From NCBI RefSeq assembly GCF_017948245.1, contig NZ_CP072865.1, positions 3,373,501-3,437,500 of the forward strand: 64,000 bases of DNA, written 5' to 3'. A program made the translations under genes and the position numbers. Every line of letters starts with the position of its first letter. The stretch's first letter is position 1. Of this stretch, positions 18,289 to 29,173 are shown in pieces. This stretch comes from Rhizobium sp. NLR16a (GTDB taxonomy: Bacteria; Pseudomonadota; Alphaproteobacteria; Rhizobiales; Rhizobiaceae). Below the pieces are notes generated by a model that saw nothing but the letters and a program-made list of their open reading frames with translations, was not told the origin of the DNA and ran no database searches.

Positions 18289-19698
18289 TCACTGGAAGTC
18301 GAAGGCGCTGAGGCCCGCCACCATCTCGTCGAGCCCGAGCGGCCGCGTTACCGGCGGCTCAGCGCGGGAAAGGCAGCCGCGCCGCTCGCAAAGACGACAG
18401 GCTGAGCCGATCGCAACCGGATCGAGCGCCGCCCCCTGCCCGTAGACCACGCCATCCGCGAGGGCGGCATCGCAGCCGATCAGAATCGCGGTGCGTCTGA
18501 TCCTTTCCCCGAATTCGACGCTCGGCCCCTCCAGGGTGCGCGCGACCGTCAGGAAGGAGGCGCCATCCGGCATGACGACGGTCTCGGCGAGAATCTGGCC
18601 CGGCTGCAGGAAGGCGGCATGGATATTGAGCTTTGGACAGCCGCCGCCGAAACGGGCCTGCGGAAAGCCCTGGGCGCCGGCGCGCCGCAGCCGATGGCCG
18701 GCCGCATCGATCTCGACCAGGAAGAAGGGGATGGCTGCCGCCCCAGGTCGCTGCAGCATCGTCAGACGCGTTGCCGCATGGCCGAAGGAGACGCCGAAAC
18801 GCGCGCGAAGAATATCGATGTCGTAACGCGTCGCCTTAGCCGCCGACAGGAAGGCCTCGTAGGGCATTGCCAGCGCCAGGGCCGCAATGCGGGCAAGCTC
18901 GAAGCGGGCGATGCGGCGCGCCTCGGCGGAAGAAAGCGAGAGATCGTCGAGCTCGGCATCGATGGCCGGCAGCAAGGCAAGGTTTGCGACCTCGACTGAG
19001 ATTTCGTGCGCACGATCGGCCGGCGACAGCCGTTCCGAAATGAAAAGCCGCATCGAATGCCGATCGAAACGGCGGCGCAGATCCGGCATGACGTGCACGG
19101 GCAAGACGCGCATAGCAATGCCGCGTTCGGCGCGCAGCCAGTCCTTCAGCCCCGCCGCAAGATCGAGGCCGCCGGGCACCGTCGCAGCAAAGGCTTCCGC
19201 CGCGGTCTCGATCCGTCCGAAATAGCCCGATCGGCGCTCCAGCGTCTCGCGCAGCTCGTCCAGCGGCAGCCGGCCGGCGGCAACGGGCGCATGCCCTTCG
19301 GCCGCCATCAGCGCCGTCAGATCGGACAGCCGCGCGGCCTGTTCGCGGTAGGCGCGATAAAGCTTGATCATGCCGCTTGCGGCATTCGGCGCCGCCTCGG
19401 CCACCTCCACCAATTCCTGGTCGCCAGGCAGTTCGCCTGATAGCAGCGGGTCGGCGAAGACCTCCTTCAGCTGCCCGAGGCTGCCGCCGGTCTGCCCCCG
19501 CAACTCCTCCAGATCGACCCGGTAGACGGCCGCAAGCTTCAGGAGCAGCTGCACCGTCAACGGCCGCTGGTTGCGCTCGATGAGGTTCAGGTAGGAAGGC
19601 GAAATCTCCAGCGCCTCGGCCATGGCGGTCTGCGTCAGCGCCAGCGCATTGCGGATGCGCCGCAGTTTAGGGCCTGCGAAGATCTTCCGTTCCGCCAT
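18289..19698 (-). CDS. ScfR/RamB-type XRE regulator, divergent from isocitrate lyase
   Basis: 469 residues. An N-terminal helix-turn-helix covers about residues 5-60 ([20 protein letters not shown], then [20 protein letters not shown]). A long domain of the short-chain-fatty-acyl regulator type follows, with the metallopeptidase-like stretch [20 protein letters not shown], and then a cysteine-rich tail ([12 protein letters not shown]). RamB/ScfR proteins control acetate and glyoxylate-cycle genes, and this one is divergent from aceA with 191 bases between starts, so aceA is the probable target. The start at 19698 (MAERKIF) has AAAGG at 7 bases and avoids an unsupported 24-residue extension. 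The helix-turn-helix recognises phage-repressor-like operators; candidate sites lie just upstream. Confidence 0.85.
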   Translation of the reverse strand: MAERKIFAGPKLRRIRNALALTQTAMAEALEISPSYLNLIERNQRPLTVQLLLKLAAVYRVDLEELRGQTGGSLGQLKEVFADPLLSGELPGDQELVEVAEAAPNAASGMIKLYRAYREQAARLSDLTALMAAEGHAPVAAGRLPLDELRETLERRSGYFGRIETAAEAFAATVPGGLDLAAGLKDWLRAERGIAMRVLPVHVMPDLRRRFDRHSMRLFISERLSPADRAHEISVEVANLALLPAIDAELDDLSLSSAEARRIARFELARIAALALAMPYEAFLSAAKATRYDIDILRARFGVSFGHAATRLTMLQRPGAAAIPFFLVEIDAAGHRLRRAGAQGFPQARFGGGCPKLNIHAAFLQPGQILAETVVMPDGASFLTVARTLEGPSVEFGERIRRTAILIGCDAALADGVVYGQGAALDPVAIGSACRLCERRGCLSRAEPPVTRPLGLDEMVAGLSAFDFQ

Positions 19699-19703
19699 GT
19701 CAC

Positions 19704-19749
19704 ACCTTTGACAAAGAACAGGAGCGTTTAATTTACAAAATTTTACAAA
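19704..19749. promoter_or_regulatory. candidate operators between scfR-like gene and aceA
   Basis: CTTTG-A-CAAAG (19706-19716) is an 11-base palindrome overlapping the regulator's ribosome-binding site. TTTACAAA occurs twice (19732-19739 and 19742-19749), exactly 10 bp apart, so both copies face the same side of the helix. This arrangement suits a dimeric or oligomeric XRE regulator controlling itself and aceA. No binding data are available to me. Confidence 0.4.
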
Positions 19750-19889
19750 TTCACAGCGCCCCTCTGTCAATCCTCGTCATCTTAACCTTTTTCCAGTGCA
19801 GGAATCAAAGGTTTTCCTGGCCAGATCAGCGCAAATTGTCAATCTTGTCATTCATCCATCCAAAGACGATTTTCAGTGAGGAGAGCCGC

Positions 19890-21179
<1,290 letters not shown>

Positions 21180-21200
21180 GCGCAAGAGGAGGATAAGATC

Positions 21201-21437
21201 ATGGCATCCATCGCACGCGTCCGGGAGCGGGCCGAGCAGCAGGCATCGAGCATGAGCGAGGATCAACAGACGACGATCCGCATGCTCGCCAACGACCTGC
21301 ATCGGCTGAACCAATCCGTCATGAAGGCCGTCGAGGCCGGCGTTTCGGTCGAACTGGTGCGCTCGGCTCGTCATCACGGCGGCGACGGCAACTGGGGCGA
21401 CCTGTTGATCCCGGTTGTCGTCACCAACCGGCACTGA
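21201..21437 (+). CDS. small conserved-looking protein of unknown function downstream of aceA
   Basis: 78 residues. It begins 21 bases after aceA with a strong GAGGAGG ribosome-binding site, so it is probably co-transcribed. The first 55 residues look helical and polar (RVRERAEQQASSMSEDQQ, TIRMLANDLHRLNQSVMKAV). The end is GDGNWGDLLIPVVVTNRH. No cysteines, signal or membrane segment. I do not recognise a family; a cytosolic partner or regulator linked to the glyoxylate shunt is a guess. Confidence 0.7.
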   Translation: MASIARVRERAEQQASSMSEDQQTTIRMLANDLHRLNQSVMKAVEAGVSVELVRSARHHGGDGNWGDLLIPVVVTNRH

Positions 21438-21486
21438 CGAAACAGCCGGCAGCTCGGGCACATCGCTCGATCTGCCCTCGATCACA

Positions 21487-21517
21487 GCGTCCGCGCCTCG
21501 AAAGAAGGCGCGGACGC
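21487..21517 (+). terminator. intrinsic terminator downstream of aceA and its small partner
   Basis: Perfect 11-bp stem GCGTCCGCGCC/GGCGCGGACGC with a 9-base loop, lying between the plus-strand pair and the converging LysR gene. The T-tract is weak on both sides (CTTATC on plus), so it may work in both directions. Confidence 0.65.
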
Positions 21518-21549
21518 CTTATCGTCTTTCAGTCTTTCCAGCCTCGGCA

Positions 21550-22419
21550 TCAGCCGCGGCTTGGACGCTTGCCGGCGAAGAGATCGGCATAGCTTCGGAT
21601 CAGCCTGGTCATGCGGTCGGCGACCGTGCGGATCTCCGGGCGATGGCGATCCTCGGCATTCATGACGATCCATTGGCGGTGGCGCAATTCCGGCAGTTCG
21701 CTGCCCTGGCGCTGCAAATCGGGATGGAGATCGCCGACGAAACAGGGAAGCACTGTTTTGCCGGCGCCGGCGCGCACCAGATCCGGCAGCGAACGCGGCC
21801 GGTTAACCGTGGCGACGATCTCGGCGGCGGCATGGGCATGCGGCCAGCGCAGATAGGACGAGATCGCGTCCTCCTCGCCGACGGCTATCCAGCGCTCGTC
21901 CGGTTCGGCGGCGTTGCGCCTGCTATAGACCGCATAGGCCACCTCGCCGAGCTGGCGGGCGGCAAGATTGCCCTCCTCCGGCTCGAAGGCGCGAATGCCG
22001 ATATCGCTCTCGCGATAGGCAAGGCTTGCCCGCGCCTCGCCGATTGTGAGAGCAACGGCGAAGGCATCGCCCGGCATGCGGATTGCGGCGAAATTCTCCG
22101 TCAACAGCCAGGCGACCCAGGTGCCGGCGGCGATCCGGACGGTCGTGCCACCCTCCCCGGACTGCCGCCAGGCTTCGACCTTGCGGGCGGCCGCCTCCAT
22201 CTCTTGAAGGTGATCGAGCAGTGCCTGGCCGTCGCCAGTCAGCCGATAACCGGTCTGGCTGCGGGAAAACAAGGTGCGGCCGACCTCCTGTTCGAGATCG
22301 AGCATGCGCCGGCCGACGGTCGCCGGGCTGAGCCCGCTTGCGGCACTGGCTCCCGTCAGGCCGCCAAGCCGGGCGACCTGCAGGAAAAGCTGATAGGAAT
22401 CCCAATTCGCGTTTTTCAT
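21550..22419 (-). CDS. LysR family transcriptional regulator
   Basis: 289 residues. The N-terminal winged helix-turn-helix has the LysR pattern FLQVARLGGLTGASAASGLS then ATVGRRMLDLEQEVGRTLF (about residues 11-52). A linker helix and a substrate-binding-protein-like effector domain follow. It is divergent from a small unknown gene at 22510, with about 90 bases between the starts, the usual LysR arrangement, so that gene is a possible target. Effector unknown. Confidence 0.88.
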   Translation of the reverse strand: MKNANWDSYQLFLQVARLGGLTGASAASGLSPATVGRRMLDLEQEVGRTLFSRSQTGYRLTGDGQALLDHLQEMEAAARKVEAWRQSGEGGTTVRIAAGTWVAWLLTENFAAIRMPGDAFAVALTIGEARASLAYRESDIGIRAFEPEEGNLAARQLGEVAYAVYSRRNAAEPDERWIAVGEEDAISSYLRWPHAHAAAEIVATVNRPRSLPDLVRAGAGKTVLPCFVGDLHPDLQRQGSELPELRHRQWIVMNAEDRHRPEIRTVADRMTRLIRSYADLFAGKRPSRG

Positions 22420-22509
22420 CAGTGAAAAACATAGCGTGGATTTGCCTGTTTATGAAGAGAAATTCGATGCTTAAATCCAGGGATGTACTCGAGTAGGAAA
22501 GGACATCCC

Positions 22510-22761
22510 ATGTTCGATATGATCACCATCGCAGGCGTCCACGGATTTCGGCATCATTGCGGTCCGAGCAACAGCAAGGCCGACGAGGATCGGTTCTATG
22601 CCGAGTTCGGAGACAGCGGCATCATTCGCTTTGCAGCTTGGCTGACCTCGCTCGACCTCATGCTCAAGCGTGTCGCCCCAACGGAAAGACGCCGCAAAGT
22701 TGCGGCGCAATCCTGCGGCAGCGGCCGCGCTCCTCAGGCGACCTTCCTTGCGCCGCGGTGA
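22510..22761 (+). CDS. small protein of unknown function, divergent from the LysR gene
   Basis: 83 residues from the ATG at 22510, with AGGAAAGGA 6-7 bases upstream. The first 55 residues ([20 protein letters not shown] and so on, to [13 protein letters not shown]) look like real protein with good codon use. The last 25 residues are Arg/Ala/Pro-rich, and their DNA also forms the terminator hairpin of the facing chemoreceptor gene. The frame overlaps that gene's last 28 bases. The gene may have lost its original end and read through into its neighbour. No family recognised. Confidence 0.5.
   Translation: MFDMITIAGVHGFRHHCGPSNSKADEDRFYAEFGDSGIIRFAAWLTSLDLMLKRVAPTERRRKVAAQSCGSGRAPQATFLAPR
22690..22707 (-). 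terminator. probable terminator of the first chemoreceptor gene
   Basis: 7-bp stem CGCCGCA/TGCGGCG with a 4-base loop and TCTTTCC after it on the minus strand, 27 bases past the stop at 22734. It lies inside the small plus-strand frame 22510-22761. Confidence 0.5.
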
Positions 22762-24581
22762 GCGGCCGCGGGCTCTACGCCGATGCGGAAACGCTCGATC
22801 AGCGCCATCAGCGTATCGGCCTCGCCGGCAAGCAGGCGGCTTGCCTGCGTCGTCTCGGCAACCATCGAGGCGTTCTTCTGGGTCATCTGGTCCATGGCGT
22901 TGACCGAACTGTTGACCTCCTGCAGCGCGGCCGCCTGGTCGCGGTTGGCGGTGGCGATGGTCTCGACATGGCCGCTGATTGCGATGATCTCCTGGCTGAT
23001 CGAAGCAAGGACGCTGCCAGTCTTCTGGACGAGCTCCGAGCCGGCCGTGACTTCGCGGCTTGATGTCTCGATCAGCGACTTGATCTCGCGCGCCGCATCG
23101 GCCGAGCGCTGGGCGAGTTCGCGGACCTCCTGGGCGACGACGGCAAAACCCTTGCCCGCCTCGCCGGCGCGCGCCGCCTCGATGCCGGCATTCAGCGCCA
23201 GAAGGTTGGTCTGGAAGGCGATGTCGTCGATCACCTCAATGATCTGCTCGATACGCTGCGAGGCTCCTTCGATACGCTCCATGGCGGCGACGGCATCGCC
23301 GACCACGGTGCCGGAATTGTCGGCCGTCTTCTTGGTCGCGGCGACGACGCTGTTGGCTTCGCGGGCACGCTCGGCGGAGGAGCGAACCGTGACCGTAATC
23401 TCCTCCACCGCGGCGGCGGTCTCCTCCAGGCTCGCCGCCTGCGCCTCGGTGCGCTTCGAAAGCTCGCCGGCGGAGGCCGAAACGGCGCTGCTGTTGCGCT
23501 GGATCGTCGAGGCGCTGTCGCGGATGCCGGAGAGCGTATCCTGGAGCCGGAGCAGCGATGCGTTGAAATCGACGCGCAGTTGTTCCAGCCGGCCGATAAA
23601 GGGCGTGCCGATCGTTTGCGAGACATCACCCTGGGACAGGCGCCCGAGGCCAGCCGCCAGCTGGCTGACGGCAAAATCGATCTGGCTGTCGAGCGAGCGC
23701 TTGTCAGCATCGTTGCGGGCGCGTTCGGCATCACCCAAGGCGCGCTGTTCGACTGCCTGCGTTTCCAGATTGCGCCTGGCACGGGCGCTGTCACGGAAGA
23801 GCGCAAGAGCCCGGCCGATTTCGCCGAACTCATTCTTCTTCTCGAGACAGGGGATCGCGCCGTCAAGATCGCCCGAGGAGATCGAGTGGACGTTCGCCGT
23901 CAGCGCCTGCAGGGGCCGCACCGACAGGCGGATCGCATAGAAGGCGAGAACGCCGACGAGCAGCATGACGACGGCGCCGATGCCGAGAACCAGGATCAGC
24001 AGCTCATTCATGCGTTGATAATAGAACTCCATCGGGATGCCGATGAAGATTATGCCGACATTGACGTTCGACGCGTTCTTGATCGGGAAATAGCCTGTCA
24101 TGAATTTGCGGCCGAATAGCTCGGCGGGTCCGTAATAGGCCTCGCCCCGGGCGAGAACCGCCTGGGCCGGGTGCTCGGCTGCAAGCTTGGTGCCGAGGGC
24201 GCGGTCGCCGTTTTCCTTCTTGACGTTGGTGGAGATGCGAACGTAGTCGCTGCCCTGCTTTTGGAAGATCGTCGCGACACCGGCGATCGACTGCGCGGTG
24301 CGGTCGACAAGCGAATGATCGGCAAGGGCCGGAACCGCGTCCTCGGTGACGGCGGCAAGCTGATTATTCATCACCTCGATCTTCGCGGCCGGATCAGCCG
24401 CGCCGTAAAGGACAGCCATGGCGCGGGCGGCGTTCCGGGCATCCGAGACAGCCCCGTCCATCACATGGCGGCTCAGATTGTAATAGGTCGCGCCGACGAT
24501 AGCGGCCGTGCTGATCGCCAGCAGAAACAGCGTGATCGCCACGATCTGGCTGACAATAGATGTAGAGAAAAGGCGCAGCAT
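22734..24581 (-). CDS. methyl-accepting chemotaxis protein (periplasmic sensor, about 160 residues)
   Basis: 615 residues. TM1 lies at about 12-33 ([20 protein letters not shown]). A Cache-like periplasmic domain spans about 35-190 and includes [19 protein letters not shown], the usual single-Cache pattern. TM2 is at about 193-216, then HAMP ([21 protein letters not shown]) and a second HAMP-like linker. The signalling domain has the conserved hairpin tip [20 protein letters not shown] and [21 protein letters not shown]. It passes ligand occupancy to CheA/CheW and so to the flagellar motor. There is no C-terminal CheR-docking pentapeptide. Its last 300 residues closely match the neighbouring receptor, suggesting tandem duplication with a changed sensor. 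Ligand unknown. Confidence 0.92.
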   Translation of the reverse strand: MLRLFSTSIVSQIVAITLFLLAISTAAIVGATYYNLSRHVMDGAVSDARNAARAMAVLYGAADPAAKIEVMNNQLAAVTEDAVPALADHSLVDRTAQSIAGVATIFQKQGSDYVRISTNVKKENGDRALGTKLAAEHPAQAVLARGEAYYGPAELFGRKFMTGYFPIKNASNVNVGIIFIGIPMEFYYQRMNELLILVLGIGAVVMLLVGVLAFYAIRLSVRPLQALTANVHSISSGDLDGAIPCLEKKNEFGEIGRALALFRDSARARRNLETQAVEQRALGDAERARNDADKRSLDSQIDFAVSQLAAGLGRLSQGDVSQTIGTPFIGRLEQLRVDFNASLLRLQDTLSGIRDSASTIQRNSSAVSASAGELSKRTEAQAASLEETAAAVEEITVTVRSSAERAREANSVVAATKKTADNSGTVVGDAVAAMERIEGASQRIEQIIEVIDDIAFQTNLLALNAGIEAARAGEAGKGFAVVAQEVRELAQRSADAAREIKSLIETSSREVTAGSELVQKTGSVLASISQEIIAISGHVETIATANRDQAAALQEVNSSVNAMDQMTQKNASMVAETTQASRLLAGEADTLMALIERFRIGVEPAAAHRGARKVA

Positions 24582-24683
24582 GAAAAACCCCCGGCCGGCA
24601 ACAAGGGCTAAATTAGAGGAAAAGCGTTAAGGAAAATTTTCCGTAAATCAGGGCGGCAGTGAGCGCGATTCTGGAACAAAAGA

Positions 24684-24713
24684 AAACGGCCCCGGGAAGA
24701 GCCGGGGCCGTTT
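24684..24713 (-). terminator. intrinsic terminator of the second chemoreceptor gene
   Basis: Perfect 12-bp stem AAACGGCCCCGG/CCGGGGCCGTTT with a 6-base loop, followed on the minus strand by TCTTTTG, 21 bases past the stop codon at 24735. Confidence 0.85.
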
Positions 24714-24734
24714 GGATGAGAAAAGGATCAGCGA

Positions 24735-27266
24735 TCAGGCGGCGCGGTAGACCTGGGCCTCGGCCGCCTCGCCGTGGATCTTGAACTGCTGGATGAGGCG
24801 GCGCAGCGCATCGGCCTCGTCGGCGAGTTCGCGGCTGGCAGCGGTCGTCTCCTCGACCATGGCGGCGTTCTTCTGCGTCATCTGATCCATCTGGTTGACC
24901 GTCGAGTTGACGCTCTGCAGCGCGTTGGACTGATCGTGGCTGGCACGGGCGATCATCTCGACATGCTGGCTGATCGTGACGATCTGTGCGCTGATCTTCG
25001 CAAGCACGGTGCCGGTTTCCTGGACGAATTGCGAGCCGGAACTGACCTCGCTGGTCGACTTGTTGATCAGCCCCTTGATCTCCTGCGCGGCAGCGGCGGA
25101 GCGCTGAGCGAGTTCGCGGACTTCCATGGCGACGACTGCAAAGCCCTTGCCGGCCTCCCCGGCGCGCGCTGCCTCGATGCCGGCGTTGAGCGCCAGCAAA
25201 TTGGTCTGGAAGGCAATCTCGTCGATGACGCCGATGATCTGCTCGATCTGACGCGAGGCTTCCTCGATGCGGCCCATGGCGTCGATCGCATTGCTGACGA
25301 CGACGGCGGAATCGTCGGCGCTGCGCTTGGCCTGGCGGACGATCTGGTCGGCATCCTTGGCGCGTTCGGCCGACGAGCGGACCGTGACGGTGATCTGATC
25401 GACGGCGGCGGCGGTCTCTTCGAGCGAGGCGGCCTGCTGTTCCGTGCGCTTGGAGAGATCCTCGGCCGAATGGGCCATCTGGTTGCCGTTGCCCTGGATC
25501 AATTCGACGTTGTCACGGATCTGGCTCATCGTCGCCTGCAGGCGCAGCATCGAGCCGTTGAAATCCTGGCGCAGCTGTTCGAGACGGCCGATGAAGGGTG
25601 TCGCGATCGTCGTCGAGATATCGCCCTGCGACATGCGCTCGAGGCCGGCGGCGAGTGCGTTGACCGCGAATTCGATCTGGCGATCCATCTCGCGCTTTTC
25701 GGCATCGTTGCGCTGGCGCTCGTGTTCGGCGGCAGCGCGCTCCTCGTCGCTCTGTTCTTCTATGCGGATCTTCGAGATGGCGTTTTCTTTGAAGATGCCG
25801 AGTGCCCGGGCCATGTCGCCGATTTCGTCGTGGCGCTGCTCGCCCGATATGCTGGTATCCAGCGCGCCTTCGGCGATGCGGCGCATGGCGCCGGTGATCT
25901 GGCTGATCGGACGCTGCAGCGTCAGCACCAGAGCGATGCCGCCGAGGATCGACAGGAGGATGCCGAGGCCGGTGGTCATGACGGAGATGCTGTTTGCCTG
26001 GGTGCGCTCGGTGCCGGCCGTCTGCTTCTGCAGTTCGGCGAAATCGGTGAGCTTCTTCCAGATGCCGTCGAGTTCCTGGCGGGCCGCTGCATAGGCCGTG
26101 ACGCGCTCGCCGATCGTATCGACGATCTTCGAGCCGCCGCCGGAAATGGCGTCGAGCGCCGGCTTGATCGCCTCCGATATGCCTTCGGCAAAACCCATGC
26201 CCTTGGCGCTTGTTGTTAGCACTTCCATGTCCTTGCCGAGCGTGCCGGTCTGCTGTTGCAGACGGACGAGATTTTCCTTGCTTGAATTGGCGAGGAAATC
26301 GGAAAGGACGATCTGCAGCGCGTAGACGGAGTTTTCGAGACGCCGCGTATCCTGAAGGACGGAATTGGTCTGGGCGATGCGGCCTTCCAGTTCGGCGAAA
26401 CGCTGTGTCGCCTCACGCATCTTCTGCGTCGCGGTGAGCTGCGTATAGGTCGAGGTCTGGCGGAAGCGGGACACGAGACGACCGAGCTCGGTGATGTTTT
26501 CCTCCGTCGGGCTGGGCATCTCGGCGATCTGCTTGATGCTGTCGATGGTCGCAGCCAGCGAATCGATGACATTCTTCTGGTTGGTGGGGACCGAGATTGC
26601 GATCAGCCGCTGGGACTTCATGATCTCCGGCAGCTGTTCCTTGATGTAGGCGATCTTTTCCTCAGGCGTCTGCGGCTTGCTGTAACCGCTGGCGACGCTG
26701 CCAAGGAAATCGCCGCCCTTCAGCAGGCGGTCGGCCGTGCGCAGCGTGATCGTGGCGGCGCCCTCGTCGCGCTGAAGCGCGGTCTGCAGTTCATCGGCCT
26801 GATAGGAGACCGTGAAGCGGGTGCTGATCAGGCTCTTCTGCGCCGCGTCGATCTGCTCGTGCAGCTTCTGCTCCTGCTCGTGCAGGCCCCAGAGCTTGTC
26901 GACGACGCCGGAAATATCCTTGGTGCGGCGCGATGCCTCGGCAAGGCTGTCGCGGCCGGCGGCCTCTTCTCCGACCTGATCCAGCGTCTGGTCTAGCACG
27001 CCCTGCTGGGTCTTCAGATCCGACAGCAGCTTGTCGCGCGCCTCGGGGCTGGTGACGCGCAGGAAATCGTCCATCGAACCGTAGAGATCCTTGAATCCGC
27101 TCAGCGACTGCAGCACGCTGTTGGATATTTCCATGCGGCCCTGGAGAAGCCCGGATGCGTAAAGGCCGGTCAAGCCCACCGCCGAAATGGTGACGACAAA
27201 GGGCAGAACGAAGATCAGAACCTTGGTCTTGATCCTGAAGCGGGAAAGAATCTTGTCAATCAACAT
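24735..27266 (-). CDS. methyl-accepting chemotaxis protein with large helical periplasmic domain
   Basis: 843 residues. TM1 is at about 16-36 ([20 protein letters not shown]). An exceptionally long (about 390-residue) helix-rich periplasmic domain follows, full of heptad-like Q/E/L runs and without Cache motifs. TM2 is at about 430-452 ([20 protein letters not shown]), then HAMP ([19 protein letters not shown]) and a signalling domain with [20 protein letters not shown]. The signalling half is nearly that of the receptor downstream, so the two differ mainly in what they sense. The large helical domain may be of the helical-bimodular kind; that is inference. No C-terminal pentapeptide tether. 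Confidence 0.92.
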   Translation of the reverse strand: MLIDKILSRFRIKTKVLIFVLPFVVTISAVGLTGLYASGLLQGRMEISNSVLQSLSGFKDLYGSMDDFLRVTSPEARDKLLSDLKTQQGVLDQTLDQVGEEAAGRDSLAEASRRTKDISGVVDKLWGLHEQEQKLHEQIDAAQKSLISTRFTVSYQADELQTALQRDEGAATITLRTADRLLKGGDFLGSVASGYSKPQTPEEKIAYIKEQLPEIMKSQRLIAISVPTNQKNVIDSLAATIDSIKQIAEMPSPTEENITELGRLVSRFRQTSTYTQLTATQKMREATQRFAELEGRIAQTNSVLQDTRRLENSVYALQIVLSDFLANSSKENLVRLQQQTGTLGKDMEVLTTSAKGMGFAEGISEAIKPALDAISGGGSKIVDTIGERVTAYAAARQELDGIWKKLTDFAELQKQTAGTERTQANSISVMTTGLGILLSILGGIALVLTLQRPISQITGAMRRIAEGALDTSISGEQRHDEIGDMARALGIFKENAISKIRIEEQSDEERAAAEHERQRNDAEKREMDRQIEFAVNALAAGLERMSQGDISTTIATPFIGRLEQLRQDFNGSMLRLQATMSQIRDNVELIQGNGNQMAHSAEDLSKRTEQQAASLEETAAAVDQITVTVRSSAERAKDADQIVRQAKRSADDSAVVVSNAIDAMGRIEEASRQIEQIIGVIDEIAFQTNLLALNAGIEAARAGEAGKGFAVVAMEVRELAQRSAAAAQEIKGLINKSTSEVSSGSQFVQETGTVLAKISAQIVTISQHVEMIARASHDQSNALQSVNSTVNQMDQMTQKNAAMVEETTAASRELADEADALRRLIQQFKIHGEAAEAQVYRAA

Positions 27267-27577
27267 GGCGTTCCGAGCCTTTCATACACTACTCCTCCCG
27301 CGGGCAGCCATAAGGCGCGCCAGCCGAGTGCACATCGAACTATTCTCTTTCCATCGGGGAACCTGGAGGCCAGGCGGCAGTCATTGCCGGTTCATGTCCA
27401 AGCAGAGTTGGAAACGCCCAAATAATCGCGGGCAATAGTGTCAGATTAGATATTAATTTTCAGATAAGCGGTCATGGTGACTTAAGCCAAGGCGGTGAAA
27501 TAATTGCAGATTATGCGCCACGCAGCCGCAGTGTTGCGAACGGGGGCCGCAAGTTTGCTTGTCGACGCTCGGCAGGA
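27267..27577. other. about 310 bases upstream of the second chemoreceptor, no gene seen
   Basis: Contains the leader of the chemoreceptor gene and an AT-rich stretch (about 27430-27520). I see no frame with a plausible ribosome-binding site, no strong hairpin and no convincing -35/-10 pair. Confidence 0.4.
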
Positions 27578-27721
27578 TCAGATGAGGTGAGCGAGCAGCA
27601 GCGCCAAGCTGGCGGCGGTCGCGCCGGCTGCGAGCATCAGGTATCGCAGGGTGGCGATGCGGGCGTCGGGTTTTGCCTGGGCGATTGCGATGGCGCGGGC
27701 GCGTCGTGCGTTTCTGTTCAT
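27578..27721 (-). CDS. 47-residue single-pass membrane protein, unknown function
   Basis: ATG at 27721 with GAGG 9 bases upstream, stop at 27578. The N-terminal half is very basic (MNRNARRARAIAIAQAKPDA) and the C-terminal half is one hydrophobic helix (YLMLAAGATAASLALLLAHL). Positive-inside topology predicts a cytoplasmic N-terminus. Codon use is GC-rich at third positions, as in real genes here. Too short for most gene finders; no family recognised. Confidence 0.5.
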   Translation of the reverse strand: MNRNARRARAIAIAQAKPDARIATLRYLMLAAGATAASLALLLAHLI

Positions 27722-27866
27722 GCTCGAAACCTCACTTTTGTGACACAACAGTCCAACAAAAAGGCCTGCCGGTAAAGCTTAATTTGGGAAAAGCTTTCAG
27801 AGCCGGCAATTGAGACAGGATGGCGCACCTCTCTTAAGAAGTCTTGAATCGTTATACCGGATATTT

Positions 27867-29048
27867 CTATGCGCATTCGCCGGCGGCAAAGCCGGAAGCC
27901 CAGGCCCATTGGAAATTATAGCCGCCGAGCCAGCCGGTGACGTCGACACATTCCCCGACGAAATAAAGGCCTGGAACGGTCTTTGCTTCCATGCTGCGGG
28001 AATCGAGCGCCGCCGTGTCGATGCCGCCGAGCGTCACTTCGGCGGTGCGGTAGCCTTCAGAGCCGGACGGTTTGATGATCCAGTTCTGGGCGCTGGCGGC
28101 CAGCCGCTGCAGCGCCTTGTCGGGCAGATCGGCCATATTGCCGGCGATCTTTTCCCGCTCGACGAGAAACTGGGCCAGCCGCTTCGGCAGGATATCGCCG
28201 AGAGCTGTCTGGGCCGACTGGCGGCCTTTCAACTGCTTTGCCGTCTTCAGCTGCGCTGATATGTCGACATCCGGCTCGACCGCGACAACGATTTCATCGC
28301 CCTCCCGCCAGTAGGACGAGATCTGCAGGATGGCGGGACCGCTTAAGCCCCGATGGGTAAACAGCAGCGCTTCGCGAAAAGCGGTGCGGCCATGGCGGAT
28401 TTCGGCAGGTGCGGAAATGCCGGCAAGCGGCGCTAAGCTTGCAAGCAGGCCGGGATCGAGCGTCAGCGGCACGAGACCCGGGCGGGTTTCGAGCACGGCC
28501 AGGCCGAACTGCTCGGCAAGGCGATAGGCAAAGCCGGTGGCGCCCATCTTCGGGATCGATTTGCCGCCGGTCGCAACGATGAGAGAGGATGCCTCGAAGA
28601 CGCTTTCGCCCGTGGAGACGCGGAAGCCAGCCTCACTTCTCTCGACACCTGATATTTCGGTGCCGAGATGCAGGCCCGCGCCGGCCGCGCGCATCTCGTC
28701 CAGCAGCATGCGGATGATGTCCTTGGCGCTGTCGTCGCAGAACAATTGGCCGAGCGTCTTTTCGTGCCAGGCAATGCCGTGTCGGTCGACCATGGCGATG
28801 AAATCGGCGGGCGTGAAACGGGCAAGCGCCGACTTGCAGAAATGCGGATTGGCGGACAGGAAATTCTTCGGCTCGGCATGGATATTGGTGAAATTGCAGC
28901 GACCGCCGCCCGATATGCGGATCTTCTCGCCAGGCACCTTCGCGTGGTCGATGACGACGACCGAGCGGCCGCGTTTACCCGCGCGAATGGCCGCCATCAT
29001 GCCGGCGGCTCCGGCGCCGATGATGATGACGTCGCTTTTGTGCTGCAA
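27867..29048 (-). CDS. HI0933/YhiN-family FAD-dependent oxidoreductase
   Basis: 393 residues. The N-terminal dinucleotide fold has VIIIGAGAAGMMAAIRAGKRG. The family signature GEKIRISGGGRCNFTN is present, with the second nucleotide motif IVATGGKSIPKMGATGFAYRL, and the C-terminal FAD contact GWLGGYNFQWAWASGFAAG. The family is widespread; some members act as flavoprotein reductases (BaiN-like), but the substrate is generally unknown. It is divergent from the glutamine-synthetase-like gene at 29174 with 125 bases between, and shows no functional link to its neighbours. Confidence 0.9.
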   Translation of the reverse strand: MQHKSDVIIIGAGAAGMMAAIRAGKRGRSVVVIDHAKVPGEKIRISGGGRCNFTNIHAEPKNFLSANPHFCKSALARFTPADFIAMVDRHGIAWHEKTLGQLFCDDSAKDIIRMLLDEMRAAGAGLHLGTEISGVERSEAGFRVSTGESVFEASSLIVATGGKSIPKMGATGFAYRLAEQFGLAVLETRPGLVPLTLDPGLLASLAPLAGISAPAEIRHGRTAFREALLFTHRGLSGPAILQISSYWREGDEIVVAVEPDVDISAQLKTAKQLKGRQSAQTALGDILPKRLAQFLVEREKIAGNMADLPDKALQRLAASAQNWIIKPSGSEGYRTAEVTLGGIDTAALDSRSMEAKTVPGLYFVGECVDVTGWLGGYNFQWAWASGFAAGECA

Positions 29049-29118
29049 ACCCTTTTCCCCAATCCAACCGGCGTCTTCTTTTCCATCAAAGGGCGAAAGT
29101 CAACGTTCTCAACCCCTC

Positions 29119-29128
29119 GCCAATTGGC
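29119..29128. promoter_or_regulatory. 10-bp palindrome upstream of the gamma-glutamyl-polyamine genes
   Basis: GCCAATTGGC is a perfect palindrome 46-55 bases before the ATG at 29174, in the divergent region shared with the YhiN-like gene. It could be the half-site core of a repressor of polyamine catabolism. No regulator gene is adjacent, so this is only a candidate. Confidence 0.3.
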
Positions 29129-29173
29129 AAACTCCGGCTATGATGGCGCCACGATCAACCAAACCGGTGTGTC

